DNA from: Astrocystis sublimbata
Taxonomy: Eukaryota; Ascomycota; Sordariomycetes; Xylariales; Xylariaceae
Assembly: GCA_022453515.1 (NCBI GenBank)
Contig: JAJNNY010000079.1
Coordinates: forward strand, 62,001-126,000
Direction: 5' to 3'
DNA length: 64,000 nt
Below are positions 1-15,494 of the stretch, in pieces (the stretch's first letter is position 1; every line of letters starts with the position of its first letter). The notes beneath the pieces were generated by a model that saw nothing but the letters and a program-made list of their open reading frames with translations, searched no databases and was not told the DNA's origin. Position numbers and translations under genes: made by a program.

Positions 1-2315
1 ACATGGTTGGTGCCGCATTCGGTCGCTCTTCGATCCGTCTTTGTTGGATTCCTGGTTTGTGATAAATAATGAAACGTCGAATGTTCTTCGGAGCCTCCTT
101 TTCCTCTGGAATACCGATGTAGGCCTTCGCAACATCTTCTCGTATAGCTTCTCGAATGCTGCATTGCTTGCACGCATTGTTTCCGAGCAAGCTAATATCT
201 TTTTTATTGCCTCTACTCGAGGCGTGTAAGACGGCAAGTACAGTTAAATCATCCCCCTCAATAAGACCAACTTGTGTTCCAAGGACATTGATCCATCCAT
301 CGGCGTCTGGCCTAAGCGTAGTGACGGCTTGACAGCTGTTTCTGCTGCAACTTACCCATCCTTGGGCTCTGGCAATCATATGTTGACTTTCGGAGGGGAG
401 TATTCGTAGATTTGGAAGGTCACTTCCAAGTGGACCGCTCAGCATGAAAAACGACGCGAGACCATAAAAAGTCTCTCTGATCATCGTGGACACGTGATCA
501 TACTCTGCGATTGAACCCAAAGCTTGTTCTAGTACGTTTTGTCCCTCTGTGAATTTGCCATCGAAGTCATCTCGGATGGAGTAATATTGCTTCCTTCGGT
601 ATTCAATGCATCCTGGTGCTACAAACACAGTGCCGGAAACTTCGATGCTGTTCTGTGGAAATGACAGAATCTTGGAATGCGCTACAATCCCCTGGTGTGC
701 CGTAGCAACTGATTGTGGGTTGTAAGATTTATAGCCAGTGAAAAGAATTATAGTTTCAGAGAGTATTTCGTATTCCCTATCTAGTAGGAAACGTGGAGTC
801 ATTTTCGCGATTGTCGTTACTTTGTCTTTCGTCCATCATAATTTGGTTATACATGTTAGCTAGCCCCTGCCGTTTGACGCGAAGTCCCTTTTCTATGGTC
901 ATCTTGGAAAGACCCAAGGTCAATCTGATAACGGTTCCCACCATGAGCACGAGACAGTATTCTGATATTGGTGTGGGAACATCAGTTTGATGCTGACATT
1001 TGGAGCATTTACAGCTCAAGGCGAGGCGTGCAAGATGATTTTCGTAGTCAGCCTCGGCTTCTTTATATGAGGTGTTGGATGATTTGTCGATTAAGCCTTG
1101 TAGATCCGCTAGCTCTTTAAAAGTACCTAGAAGTGTTGAAATAAAGCCACATCCAAATGCCTCAGAGTTATAGTGGCTCCAATTTGCTCGTATAGTGGCT
1201 GTTAAGCCAGGCTCCGGGGTAGCAAACCCTTGGAGCAGACGTGCTGCACACCCCAAAGCCCCAGAAAAAGATAGTCGATTTTCCGTAAGAAGGACATGAA
1301 AATCGTTTCCAAATGTCCAAGCGAAGACCTTGTTCCATGGGAGTCTACCAGATTTCAAAATTGCTAATATGCGACCTCTGAATATATCCGTGGCATCTTC
1401 GAGCACAAATGTCCGTGAAGCAACTTCGACTTCGTTCAGATCGTTTTCCTTCGATGTTTGGGATAACCGGCTGAGATAATTGAAAAGAATCTGATAATCG
1501 GTTTTTTTGGCGTCGTAATTGGAGTAAAGAGAAGTACCACTTGCGTCCTCGAACCTAATTCGAAGTCCAAGCTGCCATTCAGACAAAGCAGCCAGCCATC
1601 CAATGTCATTTCCCCCTGTGATTGTGATCGCCTCCAATCTACCATTGGTCACCATTGAGATGCCATGGAGAGCTTTTGCAATTGACTGCGGACTAGAACA
1701 ATTGGCTCGAGACGATAGGGAGCCACGAAAGTTGCTGCTTTGTAGGTCGGCTGCAGGATCATGGACATTCCACATGTGAGGGTTCAATTGCAGAAGCTCC
1801 TCACAGAGTGTTCCAAAGGGAGATGCAGCAAAGATACCGCTGCACGCTTTTATCAGATTTCCCCATTCGATAAGCGAAGGTTTCTGCAGCTCTGACGACG
1901 GCGAATCTGGTGAGAGTATTGACATATATTCGCTTAATATTTCCGAGCCAACTTCCAGAATGTAGTAGTCCGATAATGCGCCACATAGAGCAACGCAATG
2001 AAAACCACTGTCGGTGGTCGAAAGTTGACGAACAAGGTGACTTGCGCCAAAGCCGAACCAGAGTAGTTGGCCGGGCAACTTATACGACTTCAACTCTCTC
2101 AGAGCGGATTCGACATTTCGCTTGCCTTGTGGCGTCATTTTAAGGGTACTACCCAAGATACGGGCAACCTCAAAAGTATAGGGGCTAACATTGGCAGCTG
2201 CGAGTCTCGCAAGGACGCCGACAGAAAACGACACTGTCTGTGATGCAAGTTGACCCCAGTCGACAGTGCCCTGCTGCACGAAGCCCGAGCTGCCATCTCG
2301 GCGTGAGAGACTCAT
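1..2315 (-). CDS. Conserved fungal protein of unknown function, 3' end cut by the window edge
   Basis: I do not recognise a named domain. The long exon is open from an ATG at 2313-2315 (protein starts MSLSRRDGSSGF) to a stop at 777-779. Downstream the same strand is open again from about 780 to base 1 and reads like coding sequence. A 40-44 bp intron (donor GTAACG at 820-815, acceptor at 781-782 or 777-778) joins the two in frame by either acceptor, so the stop is probably intronic. The protein then exceeds 750 residues and continues off the left edge. A longer reading upstream would need a TTG start, so I chose the first ATG. Visible traits are a globular Leu/Gly/Ser-rich N-terminal half (KLPGQLLWFGFG near residue 83) and a small Cys cluster (CKCSKC) near residue 440. 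No signal peptide is obvious. The intron and the function are inference. Confidence 0.65.
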
Positions 2316-3250
2316 ACTGGCGAGATCGATATAGCCAGAAACCAAACAAGGAGCTTAGAAAGTAGCCGAGTTGTGAAGAAAATGTGAGATGGGGACAAGC
2401 CTCGGGGTTTGATGAATGGGCTGTCCGCCATTTTACGCAGAGCTGCGAAAGCGACGAATGGAAACTGCACACATGTTGGAGCATGTATTCATATCTCTTG
2501 CGCCATGCGGCAGTGCTCACTGCTCGTCACTGAATAAGCAAGCCAGATCTCGAGGTCCCTGGCCCGCAGTATGAATATTAAATGTGAGTTCCGCCACCTT
2601 ACACCTATCCAGAACTTGCATTTAAATCTTCACCCTCCACACCAGGCCTCGATGCAGTGCGCGCACCATCTTACAAGTATGGAGTTTGGGGGCTGAGCTC
2701 GACCCCTCACTGACAAGCTGCTTTCATTGGTGTCATCGTGTCTTCTCCCGCATTAGTGTATCCTACAATCATACCCAATCTTGTAAACTACCACGCCCAA
2801 GCCGAGCGGAGCAGGAAATTGCATGCCCTGCCCCGAATGTTCTGCCCAAACATATCACTATTGCTGCTAGTCTGGCGACATCGGTCTCACTGCAGCCGAC
2901 AGGAGTCGGTCCGCCTCTCTAAAACCCAAGGCATTCATAAAGACAGTAGATTAATGTCACGGACAAGTAGGCCTGCACAACGTCACTTAGATAACAATTA
3001 CAACTAGGTGACTACCTAGGTAGCAGTCTACTAGCCTTACATTTATAAACAGCTTCTTTTATTCCTTTTATATACTTAAAAACGTGCCTTAGATCGCTAG
3101 AGAACTCAGTGTTCATATACAATCAGAAAAGGTTGCTATTAGATTAATGCGACTTTCATCACTGATTCTTCAATTAGTTCCCCTTCTTCCTCCCTCCCTA
3201 GCAAGCAAGCAGTCCAACCAACCAACCCACCCACCAACAAACCAATCCAA
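2316..3250. other. Intergenic: upstream of the unknown gene, 3' flank of the AA9 LPMO
   Basis: No convincing gene. Small plus-strand frames at 2686-3007 overlap one another, and I see no family signature in them. 3012-3023 is a 12-bp perfect palindrome, CTACCTAGGTAG. The stretch 3030-3160 is AT-rich and contains TTTATA runs. A low-complexity CCAACCAACCCACC-type tract lies at about 3212-3240, just beyond the LPMO stop. Confidence 0.6.
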
Positions 3251-4872
3251 CTACCCCTCCCACACCTCAGGCTCTGGCCCCTTATACTCATCGATATTGA
3301 AGTCCGGGTCATAAGACGAGAACCAAAGATCTAAATAACGATATCATTATTAGAACTTTTATTTATGACTTTGGATAATCACCCATGGCCGGGAATGTTT
3401 AATTAATTATGCAAAACAAGCATACCAGGCTGGCCCTTCGTATAAACCCCCGGGATCTTGGCCATGGGGCCCGGCGTCCCGATTTTGTCTGTATTGGTAT
3501 TGACAATCTCGACGTGCGCGCAGTTGACGTACCATTGCACGCCGCCGCCGCCGGGGCGGATATGTCTGTAAAGAGAAAAAAATCAAGTCAGGATGAAATT
3601 CTTGCTTGGTTCCTCGCTTGTCTGTTTTGGGCCTGGGACTCGTGAATCTAGGTGTCTGTCTGTCTTGTCTTGTCTGTCTGTCTGTTTCAACTCTCAAGCT
3701 TGCCATGCATAATCAATCATGCGATAATCGAGAGCAGATCAGAGCAGAGTAGAGAAGAGCCTTTGCCGCATCGAGGGGCGGGGGAACAAAAGAACTCAAT
3801 AGATAGGGTAAGATAAGATGAATCACTAACTCGTATCTCAGCAAATAATGCCCCGGCGGCGTCGTCTTGGGGATAGTGAAGTTATACTGTTTGCGCCCGC
3901 GTCAGTCAGTCAGTCAACGATATTTATAATTGAAAGCCCCGTTCACCAAGATTCAGATCAGAAATAGACCTACGCTGTCGAGATACAGCGTCCCCCACAC
4001 GGAGTCAACCTCATCATAGTACTTCTCGTTCTCCGGCAGCGAGTAGTCCATCGACTGCTCGGTGCGCCCCGTGACGCTGAGGATCTTGAACCAGTCGCCG
4101 TCGCCGGCGTACGTCTGCAGGTCGTTCGTAGGCGCCTTGGAGAGCCACGCGAAGGCGGGGCCTGCGTGGAACATTGTTGCGCCTTTGTCGCCCTGTGATT
4201 TGATTCATTAATTAGTTAATTAGTTGGTTAGTTAGTTACGCTCACTGTGAGCACGAGGCGAGGAAAGGGGAGGAGAAGGGGGAAAAGGGGGAAAGGGGGG
4301 GGATGGGCGGGGCTTGGATTCGAATCTTGAATTTGGCAAGATGGCTTAGGTAAGGTAAGTAATAAGTTAGTAATTCATTTTCATACCGGCCAACTCCCCC
4401 CTCCAATCCCAAACCCAACCCTATCCCCCGCGTTCACCGTCGCCGTCTTCACCGGGGCGAACGGGAGCGAGGCATTGCGGCCGCAGCGCATGTCCGGATG
4501 GTCGGGGCGTTCGAGGGGGTACGGCATGCCCCAGTCTTCGGGCGAGCCGCGGACTGGTTCCGGGGCGATTTCTCTGAGATAATTAGTAAATTGATTAGCG
4601 AGCGCGTGCGAAAATATCATAAGTAAAGTAGGTAGATAATTATCCACTGGGCAACGGTTTTTGTACCTACCGAACGTATTCGAAAGTATCAGTCCATTTG
4701 CCGTCGAGAATGAGGCGGCCAAACACATCTAGTAATTAGTTCACATGTTAGTGTGATGTGATGTCACATTTGTAATTAAGTATTTGCGATAATAGTTAGG
4801 GGGTGGAAGCGTACAGTGGGCGTTGGACACACCCACGAGGGCGGAACCGATCAAGGCAATTGAATATCTCAT
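3251..4872 (-). CDS. Secreted AA9 lytic polysaccharide monooxygenase (GH61 type), 7 exons
   Basis: Copper enzyme that oxidatively cleaves cellulose or related glucans outside the cell. Exons on the minus strand are 4872-4815, 4728-4671, 4573-4387, 4192-3974, 3886-3831, 3565-3426 and 3330-3251; they join in frame to 265 aa. Residues 1-18 are a signal peptide ending VSNA. His19 becomes the mature N-terminus, as the histidine brace requires, and is encoded right at the end of exon 1. The second copper His is in the FHAGPAFAWLSKAP segment (about residue 110). His194, Gln203 and the axial Tyr205 lie in YEHIRPGGGGVQWYVNC. GDGDWFKI near residue 137 is also typical of AA9. There is no C-terminal CBM1; the protein ends in an acidic Pro/Glu tail. 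All introns are GT-AG. Intron 3 (4193-4386) is the longest and carries a C-rich coding-strand tract. The family call is firm; substrate and regioselectivity cannot be read from sequence. Confidence 0.9.
4267..4302 (+). other. G-run tract with G-quadruplex potential inside AA9 intron 3
   Basis: Four runs of four or more G (4267-4270, 4278-4282, 4287-4291, 4295-4302) separated by A-rich loops of 3-7 bases lie on the strand opposite the gene. The pre-mRNA therefore carries a polypyrimidine-like C tract. Quadruplex formation is inference from the pattern only. Confidence 0.5.
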
Positions 4873-6502
4873 TGTAGGTTATCGTATAGTTCACATCGAT
4901 AAAGAAGTTGCGGTCCTTAGATCTCTCATCTACCTACCTACTTAACTAACATCTTGAACTCCGCCCTAGGCTGGGGTCAATTATATAGGCGCGCTTCCAT
5001 CCCATCTCCTCCTGTCTGGGTCATTCTCTCCCCAGAAAATACATTAGCCGGTAGTTCGTTCGCATGCGTATGTAGATCGGTATCTGGAAGGTCGCATTCC
5101 GCCGTCGCAACAACTCTCCTTCAAGATGGACCGGTCCTCCAATGGAACGAAAATCTATCTTTGAGATTTGACATCGTGGAAAACGGTGTAGACGACGTAG
5201 ACTTAGATCAAAGTGATTGGTCCAGATAAGGCAGAAAGGAAGGTCGTGGGAAAGAAAGCCTGGGTCGACGCCGCGGGAGCGCATCGGGTATTATTCCCCG
5301 ACGTGACGCTATCAAATGACGGGTGTGCTATGCCGGAACTTAGGTTCCGCGGAGCCGTGATAGTTGCGAAACCGTCTGTCCGCATCAGATCCGACCGATT
5401 TACTAGAGGATCTAATTTAGATTCAGATCGGACGTCAGAATCATATTTGATCGTCCGACTTTCTTCACGGAGGGCATAGCTGTAAAATACTGCTTAGAGT
5501 GTTTGCATAAGGTCAACAAAAATAAGACAACATCAAGAAAACACAATAGTTAATTATCATCCATGAATTAGGTAGATACCTAGGTAGGTAGTCAATTAGG
5601 TAGTTCAGTTACACGTACTAGTTGCGCTGCTGTATTAATTATAAGTAAGTAGGTAGGTTAGGTAGGTTAATCATGATAGTAATAACAAGGAGGCCGAAAC
5701 AGTGCTAGCTAGTCATCTGTCCTCCGCTGCCGCCGCCGAATCTGCTTCGTTCGCTCGCTCTGTGGTGGATCTTGTGATGAGTCCTGCTGTGGGTGACTGA
5801 GTGACTGAGTAGGCCTGGGCGACTGAGATGGGTATGTGTTGAGATGACTCAAGAGATGAGATGAGATGGGATGAGTTCGGGAGAACCTTAGGCAAGGCAA
5901 GGTGAGGCAAAGTGAGGTAGATGATATTAATTATTCGCGCCCAGCGTTCGTCTTCGGATACATTCCTCATGCATCCTTCACGGGGCCCATACCAATCAAT
6001 ACACATCGACCCCATCTCCAATTGCCATATCCGTCCCATTTCTGTCGGTCCTTTTCCAGTTCGCCCGCAAGTCGCCAGTGCGTAGTGCACAAAGAGCCAG
6101 ATTCAGCAACGGCACGCGCACGTCGGTCACGAAGAGAGCAACGCATCATTCCTTGTTCGGCGACCCTTCCTTCTCCAGAAATTTAGTTCTCTCCTCATCA
6201 TCTGTCCGTTTCGAGGCGGCATCCAGCATCTAGCAGAGTCGTCAAGTAGGTGGTTGGGTTGGTAGCGCAAAGATGCATGTATCGTATGCAGGACGCTATG
6301 TCATGCGTTCAGGCGTAAGGGTATCAATCGTGTGAAAGTAGGGAGCATCGTTCGACAAGGCGAAGGTGACCGGTACTAGCGTAAATGTGTGTGTATGGAA
6401 ATGGGGTTCTAGAATGCCCATGACGCGAGGATGGGTAGCTGATCGATTCCGTCGAACTGTTGTCCGTCTAAAGTCGTGCAGGTAAAATTTCAAGGGGGAA
6501 CA
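4873..6502. other. Intergenic: AA9 promoter side and 3' flank of the Arf6-like gene
   Basis: No gene supported. The frames at 4954-5479 and 5713-6186 overlap each other on both strands and lack family features. Bases 5560-5680 are dense in TAGGTA/GTAGGT units, including a perfect TACCTAGGTA palindrome at 5577-5586. The segment 5840-5880 is a degenerate GAGATGAGATG tract. Confidence 0.6.
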
Positions 6503-9487
<2,985 letters not shown>

Positions 9488-10536
9488 TCAGGCCCGGTAC
9501 TCAACCACGTGCCGACGCGTGACAGCTTGCATCGTGTTGCTGCTCTCTTCGCCTTCGAACTTGAGGTTGACCTTCTCGCTGCCCTCCATCCCCATCACCT
9601 CGGCCTTGTAGAACGTCGTCGTGTTAGGATACAGCGCCAGCACCACCTTGCCCTCCTCCAGCGCCGGCAGCACCGTGCCTTCTCGCGGGATTAGTATCAT
9701 ACTGCTCGCACTCGTCCTAAAGTCTTTCTGATGATGATTCTGGTTCTCGTCGAAGTCGGCGTCGAGCACCCGGTACCGTCGGGACTTGCCCTCTCCACGC
9801 ACCTCCTGCACGATGCCGAGGATCCAGTCCGTCTGCTCGCTGCCCGTCGGCTTCGGCTTGAACGCCACCTCGTCGTCCTTGGCGAAGATCTGCTTAGTGC
9901 GCACGCTGTTGGACGGTCCCGGCTGCGGCTCGGCACTACCGGCCTTGGCCGCCGGCGTCGATCGGTCCGGGTACTTGGGCGGCACCGAGTCACCCCGGTC
10001 GCCTTTGCCACCGCCGCTGCTGCCCCCCATGCGCCGCTGTACGCTGGAATTAGGCGACGGCATAGGCGAGTCTTCGGGGTAGTCCCACGGATCCTTACGC
10101 TGTCCACTGCGGGAGCTGCTGGCCTCTTGCGCCTCTTCGTTGTGCTTCACTATCGCACGCAACACCTTGATCTTTTCGATCTGCTCCTTCAGAGACTGTG
10201 CCGCCGTCTCGTTCTGCTTGACGCCTTGGCGGGAGAGCTGGTCGAGCTTGTCCAGGTCCTCGTATGTCATGGCTAGTCTGGTCAACATGATGAAAACGGC
10301 AGAATAGGCGTCCAACGTAAAAAAACAGTAGACGACTCACTGTTATTTCTCTTCTTTTCGGCACACAGCTTATCCTGTTCATACATGGCGGTCTGGTTGG
10401 CAGAGCTCTGATTGACCATGTCAATGACCCCCGGCAGTCGGTCCTTGATGTCCTTCCATACTGAAAGCTCCTCGCCGTGCTGGCCTATCTCGTTGTTGCG
10501 GTTGGGCCCGCGGCGCTGGTTCCCGCGTGACGACAT
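9488..10536 (-). CDS. SGF29: SAGA-associated factor 29 (Sgf29), tandem Tudor protein
   Basis: Chromatin reader of the SAGA acetyltransferase complex; the family's C-terminal double Tudor domain binds H3K4 di/trimethyl. Exon 1 is 10536-10341 and exon 2 is 10272-9488, separated by a 68-bp intron (GTGAGT...CTAG); 326 aa. The ATG was placed at MSSRGNQRRG because the extra upstream open frame reads like a leader. Residues 30-115 are helical or coiled-coil (EDLDKLDQLSRQG, KEQIEKIKVLRAIVK). A Pro/Ser/Gly-rich linker follows to about 190. The Sgf29 Tudor region spans about 192-326, with VAFKPKPTG..TDWILGIVQEV, RYRVLDADFDE, VLALYPNTTTFYKAEV and the terminal RRHVVEYRA. All are family hallmarks and the length is typical. 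Role taken from the family. Confidence 0.92.
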
Positions 10537-12564
10537 GGCCAACGGAATTGGCTTGGGCAAGTCCTGGGGGGTCGAGACGGAGCTCGCAGAACGGGCACGC
10601 CCTAACGGACTGAGGGAGGGCGAAACCTCGGTGGAGACCTGTCTCTTGCCTCGATGGCGGGACGTAGTAGAAGAGTGATCCCAAGCAGGACCCAACTCGC
10701 ACGACAGATCCCTCAAGTGGGTTCTAGTAGCCTTACCAGACCTGTCAGTATTGATACCCATAGTGTCGGTAAGCCTGTGGTTCGGCCTGGGGTGAGATAG
10801 GTCAACTGTCACATTAACGGCGTCGACGATACCGACAGTGAGACAACCGAAGCCCAAAGGTTGGAGGAGGAAAGGGGTCACAATGACTAGTATAAATTGG
10901 CAAGTGTAGGACTCGAGGTGAGATGGATGGTAGAGGACTGTGACTCAGCGCGAAACAAGTAGACAGACAGGCAGACGGGTACTGATGATGCCAAACGTTT
11001 GGAAGAATCAATGAATGGACTCATAACAGACTAAGCAGATACGCTCCGAAGCGGGACAACCAAGCTACTCACAAAGGCCGAGCAAAGCAATGCTCACTAG
11101 AAGCGAAGCGACTGGCTGCCTATAGACAGGAGCGAAAGCACGGACAGGCAGGCTCAATGGCGGCGGGATGGCCAAAGCGGATCGAGCAAACAGCGAGTAC
11201 GGCGGACAAAAAACGGACGAGTATGAACCTGCGGTAGATACTCGAAAGACCACAGACAGGACGGTGCAACTCGTGGGTGAAAGAATGAAGGAAGGAAACA
11301 AGTATGGGCTGACCCCTCAGCGGACACGGCTTTAAGTACCTAGGTAAGGAGCGTGCCTATATAAGATATGCAGAGAAAAGCAGGATATAGTCTAAGACCA
11401 AACGCTATTCTAGAGTCAGCAGGGCAACTGTCACGATGCAGACGAAGTACGCACCAATCGCATGCATGGCGAGTCGAGTGGTTTGAACTTGCATACAATA
11501 AGGAGTTGAATTTGGTAAGAGAGGTAGATAGATGTATGTCTGGACAACTGAGTGAGCCTTGAGATGGAGTTGTGATATAAGCAGCGGTGCACATACCGTA
11601 TACGTCGCGACTCCAGCTGCATGGGCTCAGGGCTGGGTACGGAGAGAATGTACCTGCAGCCGGAGTACAGAAATTAGCGCAAGCCACACGTGACGTCAAT
11701 GCTGCAAAACACAAGCCCTGTTGCGTGAATAATTGTAGAATTGCAGGTCAAGATGAGCAGGCGACTGGATGAAGGTTCAGGGTACACCTGGGCAGAGAAG
11801 GAGTGTGGTTGGTTGGTGGTTTGGCCCATGGTTCGCGACGGGGAGCTGTTTCCCGCATCGCGACTGGGGCGAATTGCAGTCTAGCCCAAGCCGGCAAGGC
11901 GGGGGAAATGCGGCCCAAAGCAGGAGGCTCAGAGTGGGGTGGGCATGGGCAAACACGGCTTTTGGATGACGTGGAGCTCCAGGGGCTGCGGGTACCTACC
12001 CCTCAGCGCATACCCTCACCAACATCGCAAGTACACCATGGCGGGGTTGGAGCTGTTGGTGGCTGACATGCCAGAGTTCAGATGCCCAGGCTCGAGCGGG
12101 CGTGCTAATGCAGAGCTCCCCGCCTCGTTCATACCACCATGACCATCATGACCATGTGGCTCGACACCTAGAGCCAGGTAGGTATCGCTTCCGAGTCTCA
12201 TTCTACCATTACCTATTCAACACCCTTTATAACCCTTGATGACTGTCTTATGTCACATGATTTATATTCACGACCACACCTACGCCTGTGTATAATCCAA
12301 GACTCTTACTAGCTGTCTTTCCATCACCTCGCCCGTCACATCTGTCACATCAGTAACGGCAGCATTCGGAGTTCCTGTATCCGCTCATTTTCTCAGTCCA
12401 AGCTTGGTCGATCACTGGCACCCGATTCCTCGAATCGTGGCTACGAACGGCGCTGTCATCAGACATTGGTGTAATAGATCGATTGACTGCTTTGGCAGAG
12501 CACTCTCCTTTCTCTTGGATCTCGTATCTTCCAAGCATCCGACCAATCCCAACGGCTATTCACC
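10537..12564. other. Divergent intergenic region between SGF29 and phosphomannose isomerase
   Basis: Two kilobases hold both promoters and, I assume, long 5' UTRs. Open frames at 10814-11301, 11340-11772 and 11769-12201 are short, overlapping and unrecognised. A TACCTAGGTA palindrome lies at 11336-11345. No RNA gene was seen. Confidence 0.5.
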
Positions 12565-14037
12565 ATGGTTCTCCCAACTCCCCTATACCGACTGCAATGC
12601 GGTGTGAATTCGTACGACTGGGGCAAGATCGGCTTGGACTCGGCCGCCGCCAGGTTCGCTGCCGCCACCCCATCAGATCAGCTCACCATTGAGTCTGAAC
12701 AGCCCTATGCCGAGGTTCGCATTGACCCTTCCCATCATTCATCGAGATATCTATATCTACTTCGACTACACATGTTTGAGTAGGAACCGGCATGCTGACA
12801 TGAGGATCCGGGCCAGCTATGGATGGGAACGCACCCCTCCAACCCCTCCAAAGTTCTCGACTCTGGCAGTTCGCTACTCGACCTCGTCGAGTCCAATGCC
12901 ATGCTGCTCGGCCCTTCCGTCAGAGCACGCTATGACTCCAAGCTCCCCTTTCTTTTCAAGGTGCTTTCCATCAACAAAGCCCTCTCCATCCAAGCACACC
13001 CCAACAAGAAGCTCGCCGAGCAGCTTCACTCACAAGACCCCAAGAACTACCCCGACGACAACCACAAACCCGAGATGACCATTGCCATCACCGATTTTGA
13101 AGGCCTGTGTGGCTTCCGCCCCTTGGACGAGATCGCCCACTTCCTCGCCAATGTCACTCCGCTGCGCCAGCTGGTCGGCGAAGACGCCTCCCAAGCTTTC
13201 ATTGACAAGGTGCGGGACCAGGAGAACGACAACTCCTCAAGTTCTTCATCCAACAACAAAAGCGCGCTTCGGTCTGCTTTCGCCGCTCTGATGAAGTCGT
13301 CATCCGAGGACATAGCATCCGCTGCCAAGGCTCTTGTCTCGGAAGCGGAGAGCCAAGGCGCCGACTTTGCGAGCGGCGGCACAGAGTCTTCTAACGGCCA
13401 AACCATGGCCGAGCTAGTCGCCAGGCTCAATGGGCAGTTCCCTGAAGACATTGGCCTGTTCGTCTTGTTCTTCCTCAACTACGTCCAGCTAGCCCCCGGC
13501 GAGGCCATGTTCCTGAAGGCCGATGACATCCACGCCTATCTTTCAGGTGACATCATTGAATGCATGGCCGCGAGCGACAACGTCGTGCGAGCAGGCTTCA
13601 CGCCCAAGTTCAAAGACGTACAGAACCTTGTCGACCTGTTGACGTATGACTACGCGCCGATCGACGAGCAGAAGATGTCGCCCACCGAATACCCCTATGC
13701 CGTGCTCAATAGGGCCGCCTATAGCTCAGGGTCCGAGGCGATGTTGTACGACCCGCCCATCGACGAGTTCAGCGTCATCCGGTCCAATCTGAAGGGCAAT
13801 GGCTCCAAGGTGACTTTCGACCCGATCGATGGGCCGAGTATTGTCATCTGCACCGCAGGGCGAGGCAAAATTTCAGTCGGGCCGAAGACGGAAAGCATCC
13901 AGGAGGGCTACGTATACTTCGTAGGGGCAACGGCAGAGCTTATCTTGGAATCGGAAGGTGGGAGTGGGGATGAATTCATCACTTTCAAGGCGTTTTGCGA
14001 GGTTGAAGATCATAGTAATGGGGGACCTCAGCTCTAG
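12565..14037 (+). CDS. Mannose-6-phosphate isomerase (phosphomannose isomerase, type I)
   Basis: Zinc enzyme interconverting fructose-6-phosphate and mannose-6-phosphate; it feeds GDP-mannose for glycoproteins and cell-wall mannan. Exon 1 is 12565-12714, starting at CACC-ATG-G. Exon 2 is 12817-14037. The 102-bp intron has a weak GTTCGC donor, a GCTGAC branch site and a CCAG acceptor; 456 aa. Family markers are [14 protein letters not shown] at the N-terminus and ELWMGTHP across the splice junction. Zinc ligands are Gln109 and His111 in [15 protein letters not shown], Glu136 in HKPEMTIAI and His289 in [16 protein letters not shown]. The catalytic Arg308 is in [13 protein letters not shown]. 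The segment around residues 180-210 (Ser/Asn-rich) is a fungal insertion. Length and motifs fit the fungal enzyme. It is divergent from SGF29 with no functional link. Confidence 0.95.
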
Positions 14038-14160
14038 TATGGCCGTCCACGCGCAACAGAGCATCTTATCTACCCTTGCCCTTGGCATCTTAAGCGACAT
14101 GCCGCAAGGTGGTGAGAAATTCATCTGAGTATGTGTGTAGAATCAAAAACCAAAAATACA

Positions 14161-14241
14161 AATCAGCAATCAGCAATCAGCAATCAGCAATCAGCAATCA
14201 GCAATCAGCAATCAGCATCGGCGATTAGCGATTAGCGATTA
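14161..14241. repeat. Heptanucleotide tandem arrays downstream of phosphomannose isomerase
   Basis: AATCAGC is repeated eight times without error at 14161-14216. After a 4-base spacer, GCGATTA is repeated three times at 14221-14241. The second unit is close to the reverse complement of the first (AATCGC versus AATCAGC), so the arrays could fold back on one another. They sit 124 bp past the stop codon, probably in or near the 3' UTR. Confidence 0.9.
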
Positions 14242-15494
14242 ACGTGGTGTGTTCAAGGTTGCCAGTACGGGCAATATTCTATTGAGTCTACAAATAATGC
14301 AATCCCGATGATTCTCTACCCCCCTGTGCGCCATCGTTACTAGCATGATTGACTCGCTTATGAAGATTTCAAGGTTTGCACCAACCTGCATGAACAACTA
14401 GAATGGGGGACGGACTGCATCACTTATTAGAGCCTCCACGCCAATCAATCAGTATTACTGTTATGTGCCGCATCGCGCCGCCTGAACTGACGAACACTAA
14501 GATTTGAGCATTGTGATTCAAGATTGATTTTGATTCACACAACACAACATAAATGAGAATAGGTATGAGTCACTCATGATCCCAAACTCATCAGTGTTGA
14601 AGTCCATCCACCTGTACCAGAATTGATAGGTATCTGTAAATCGCATGCATGCAGTTCGTTCCGCGCCAAGACCTCTCTACCACCAATCAACACGCACCTC
14701 CACCACCCCGCCATCGCATCGCGGCCAGTCGTTCCTCGCTGCGGGGGGAAGTGTCCAAACGCCCGCGTAACAATGAACATATTGTGTGAATCGACTACTT
14801 GTTAGATAGGTAGAAGGCGAGGCGATGTTTCACACTCGCTTGCATATGCATATTGCTTTCTAGGGCACGAATGGAAATATGTGAAACGAAACAACTGTTG
14901 CGACGCGATCGCTCGCGTTCGTGACATTTGAATTAGAGCGAATCGTCGTGGCTTGGCGCGTTGTTTCGTACATCATGGATTTGAGCCCAACGTCGCGAAC
15001 TTTGTGATTCCTTGCGTCGGGAGTATAATACATCTTCTTTCAAGTTCGATTCAGTCCTTTACTATACTATACTATGCCTTGTTCTCCTTCAATACTTTCT
15101 TATTACTATTTTTCGTTCTTCTCTTTCGGATTCTATTCATTGTCCATTGTTGATATTCACTTCAACCCCTTATAGGCTCATTCCCTTGTCTATCTATCTA
15201 ATTCTTTTCACGCCTATAAGCTACTCCTAAGAAAACAGTCTACTTGCTTCATAAACAGATTCACTTCTTCTGGGCCGGATCCCAACTACTTATTTCATTC
15301 ATTACCACCAATTTATTTACGGTGCAGTGCCACTTTTTTAGACAACTTGAATCTAAATCACCTCATCCTTCGAGAATCTACTGTCGACACTCGCCGCTTC
15401 ATATCGCCAGAGTCGAAAGTCAAGAGTAAATCGCAACCATCGAGTCCTAACGGATCTCACACCGCACTACATACATTTAAAACCCTCCGTCAAG
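14242..15494. other. Intergenic: 3' flank of phosphomannose isomerase and promoter of the secreted-protein gene
   Basis: No gene seen. 15040-15240 is pyrimidine-rich (TTC/CTT runs), and such tracts often precede fungal transcription starts. The small frames there are TTC-rich artefacts. Confidence 0.5.

Noticed and set aside
4310..4335. T-arm-like word GGATTCGAATCTTG
   Set aside because: Lies in an AA9 intron and no cloverleaf can be built around it.
14161..14241. CRISPR-like array
   Set aside because: Contiguous 7-bp units without spacers, in a eukaryotic genome; a microsatellite.
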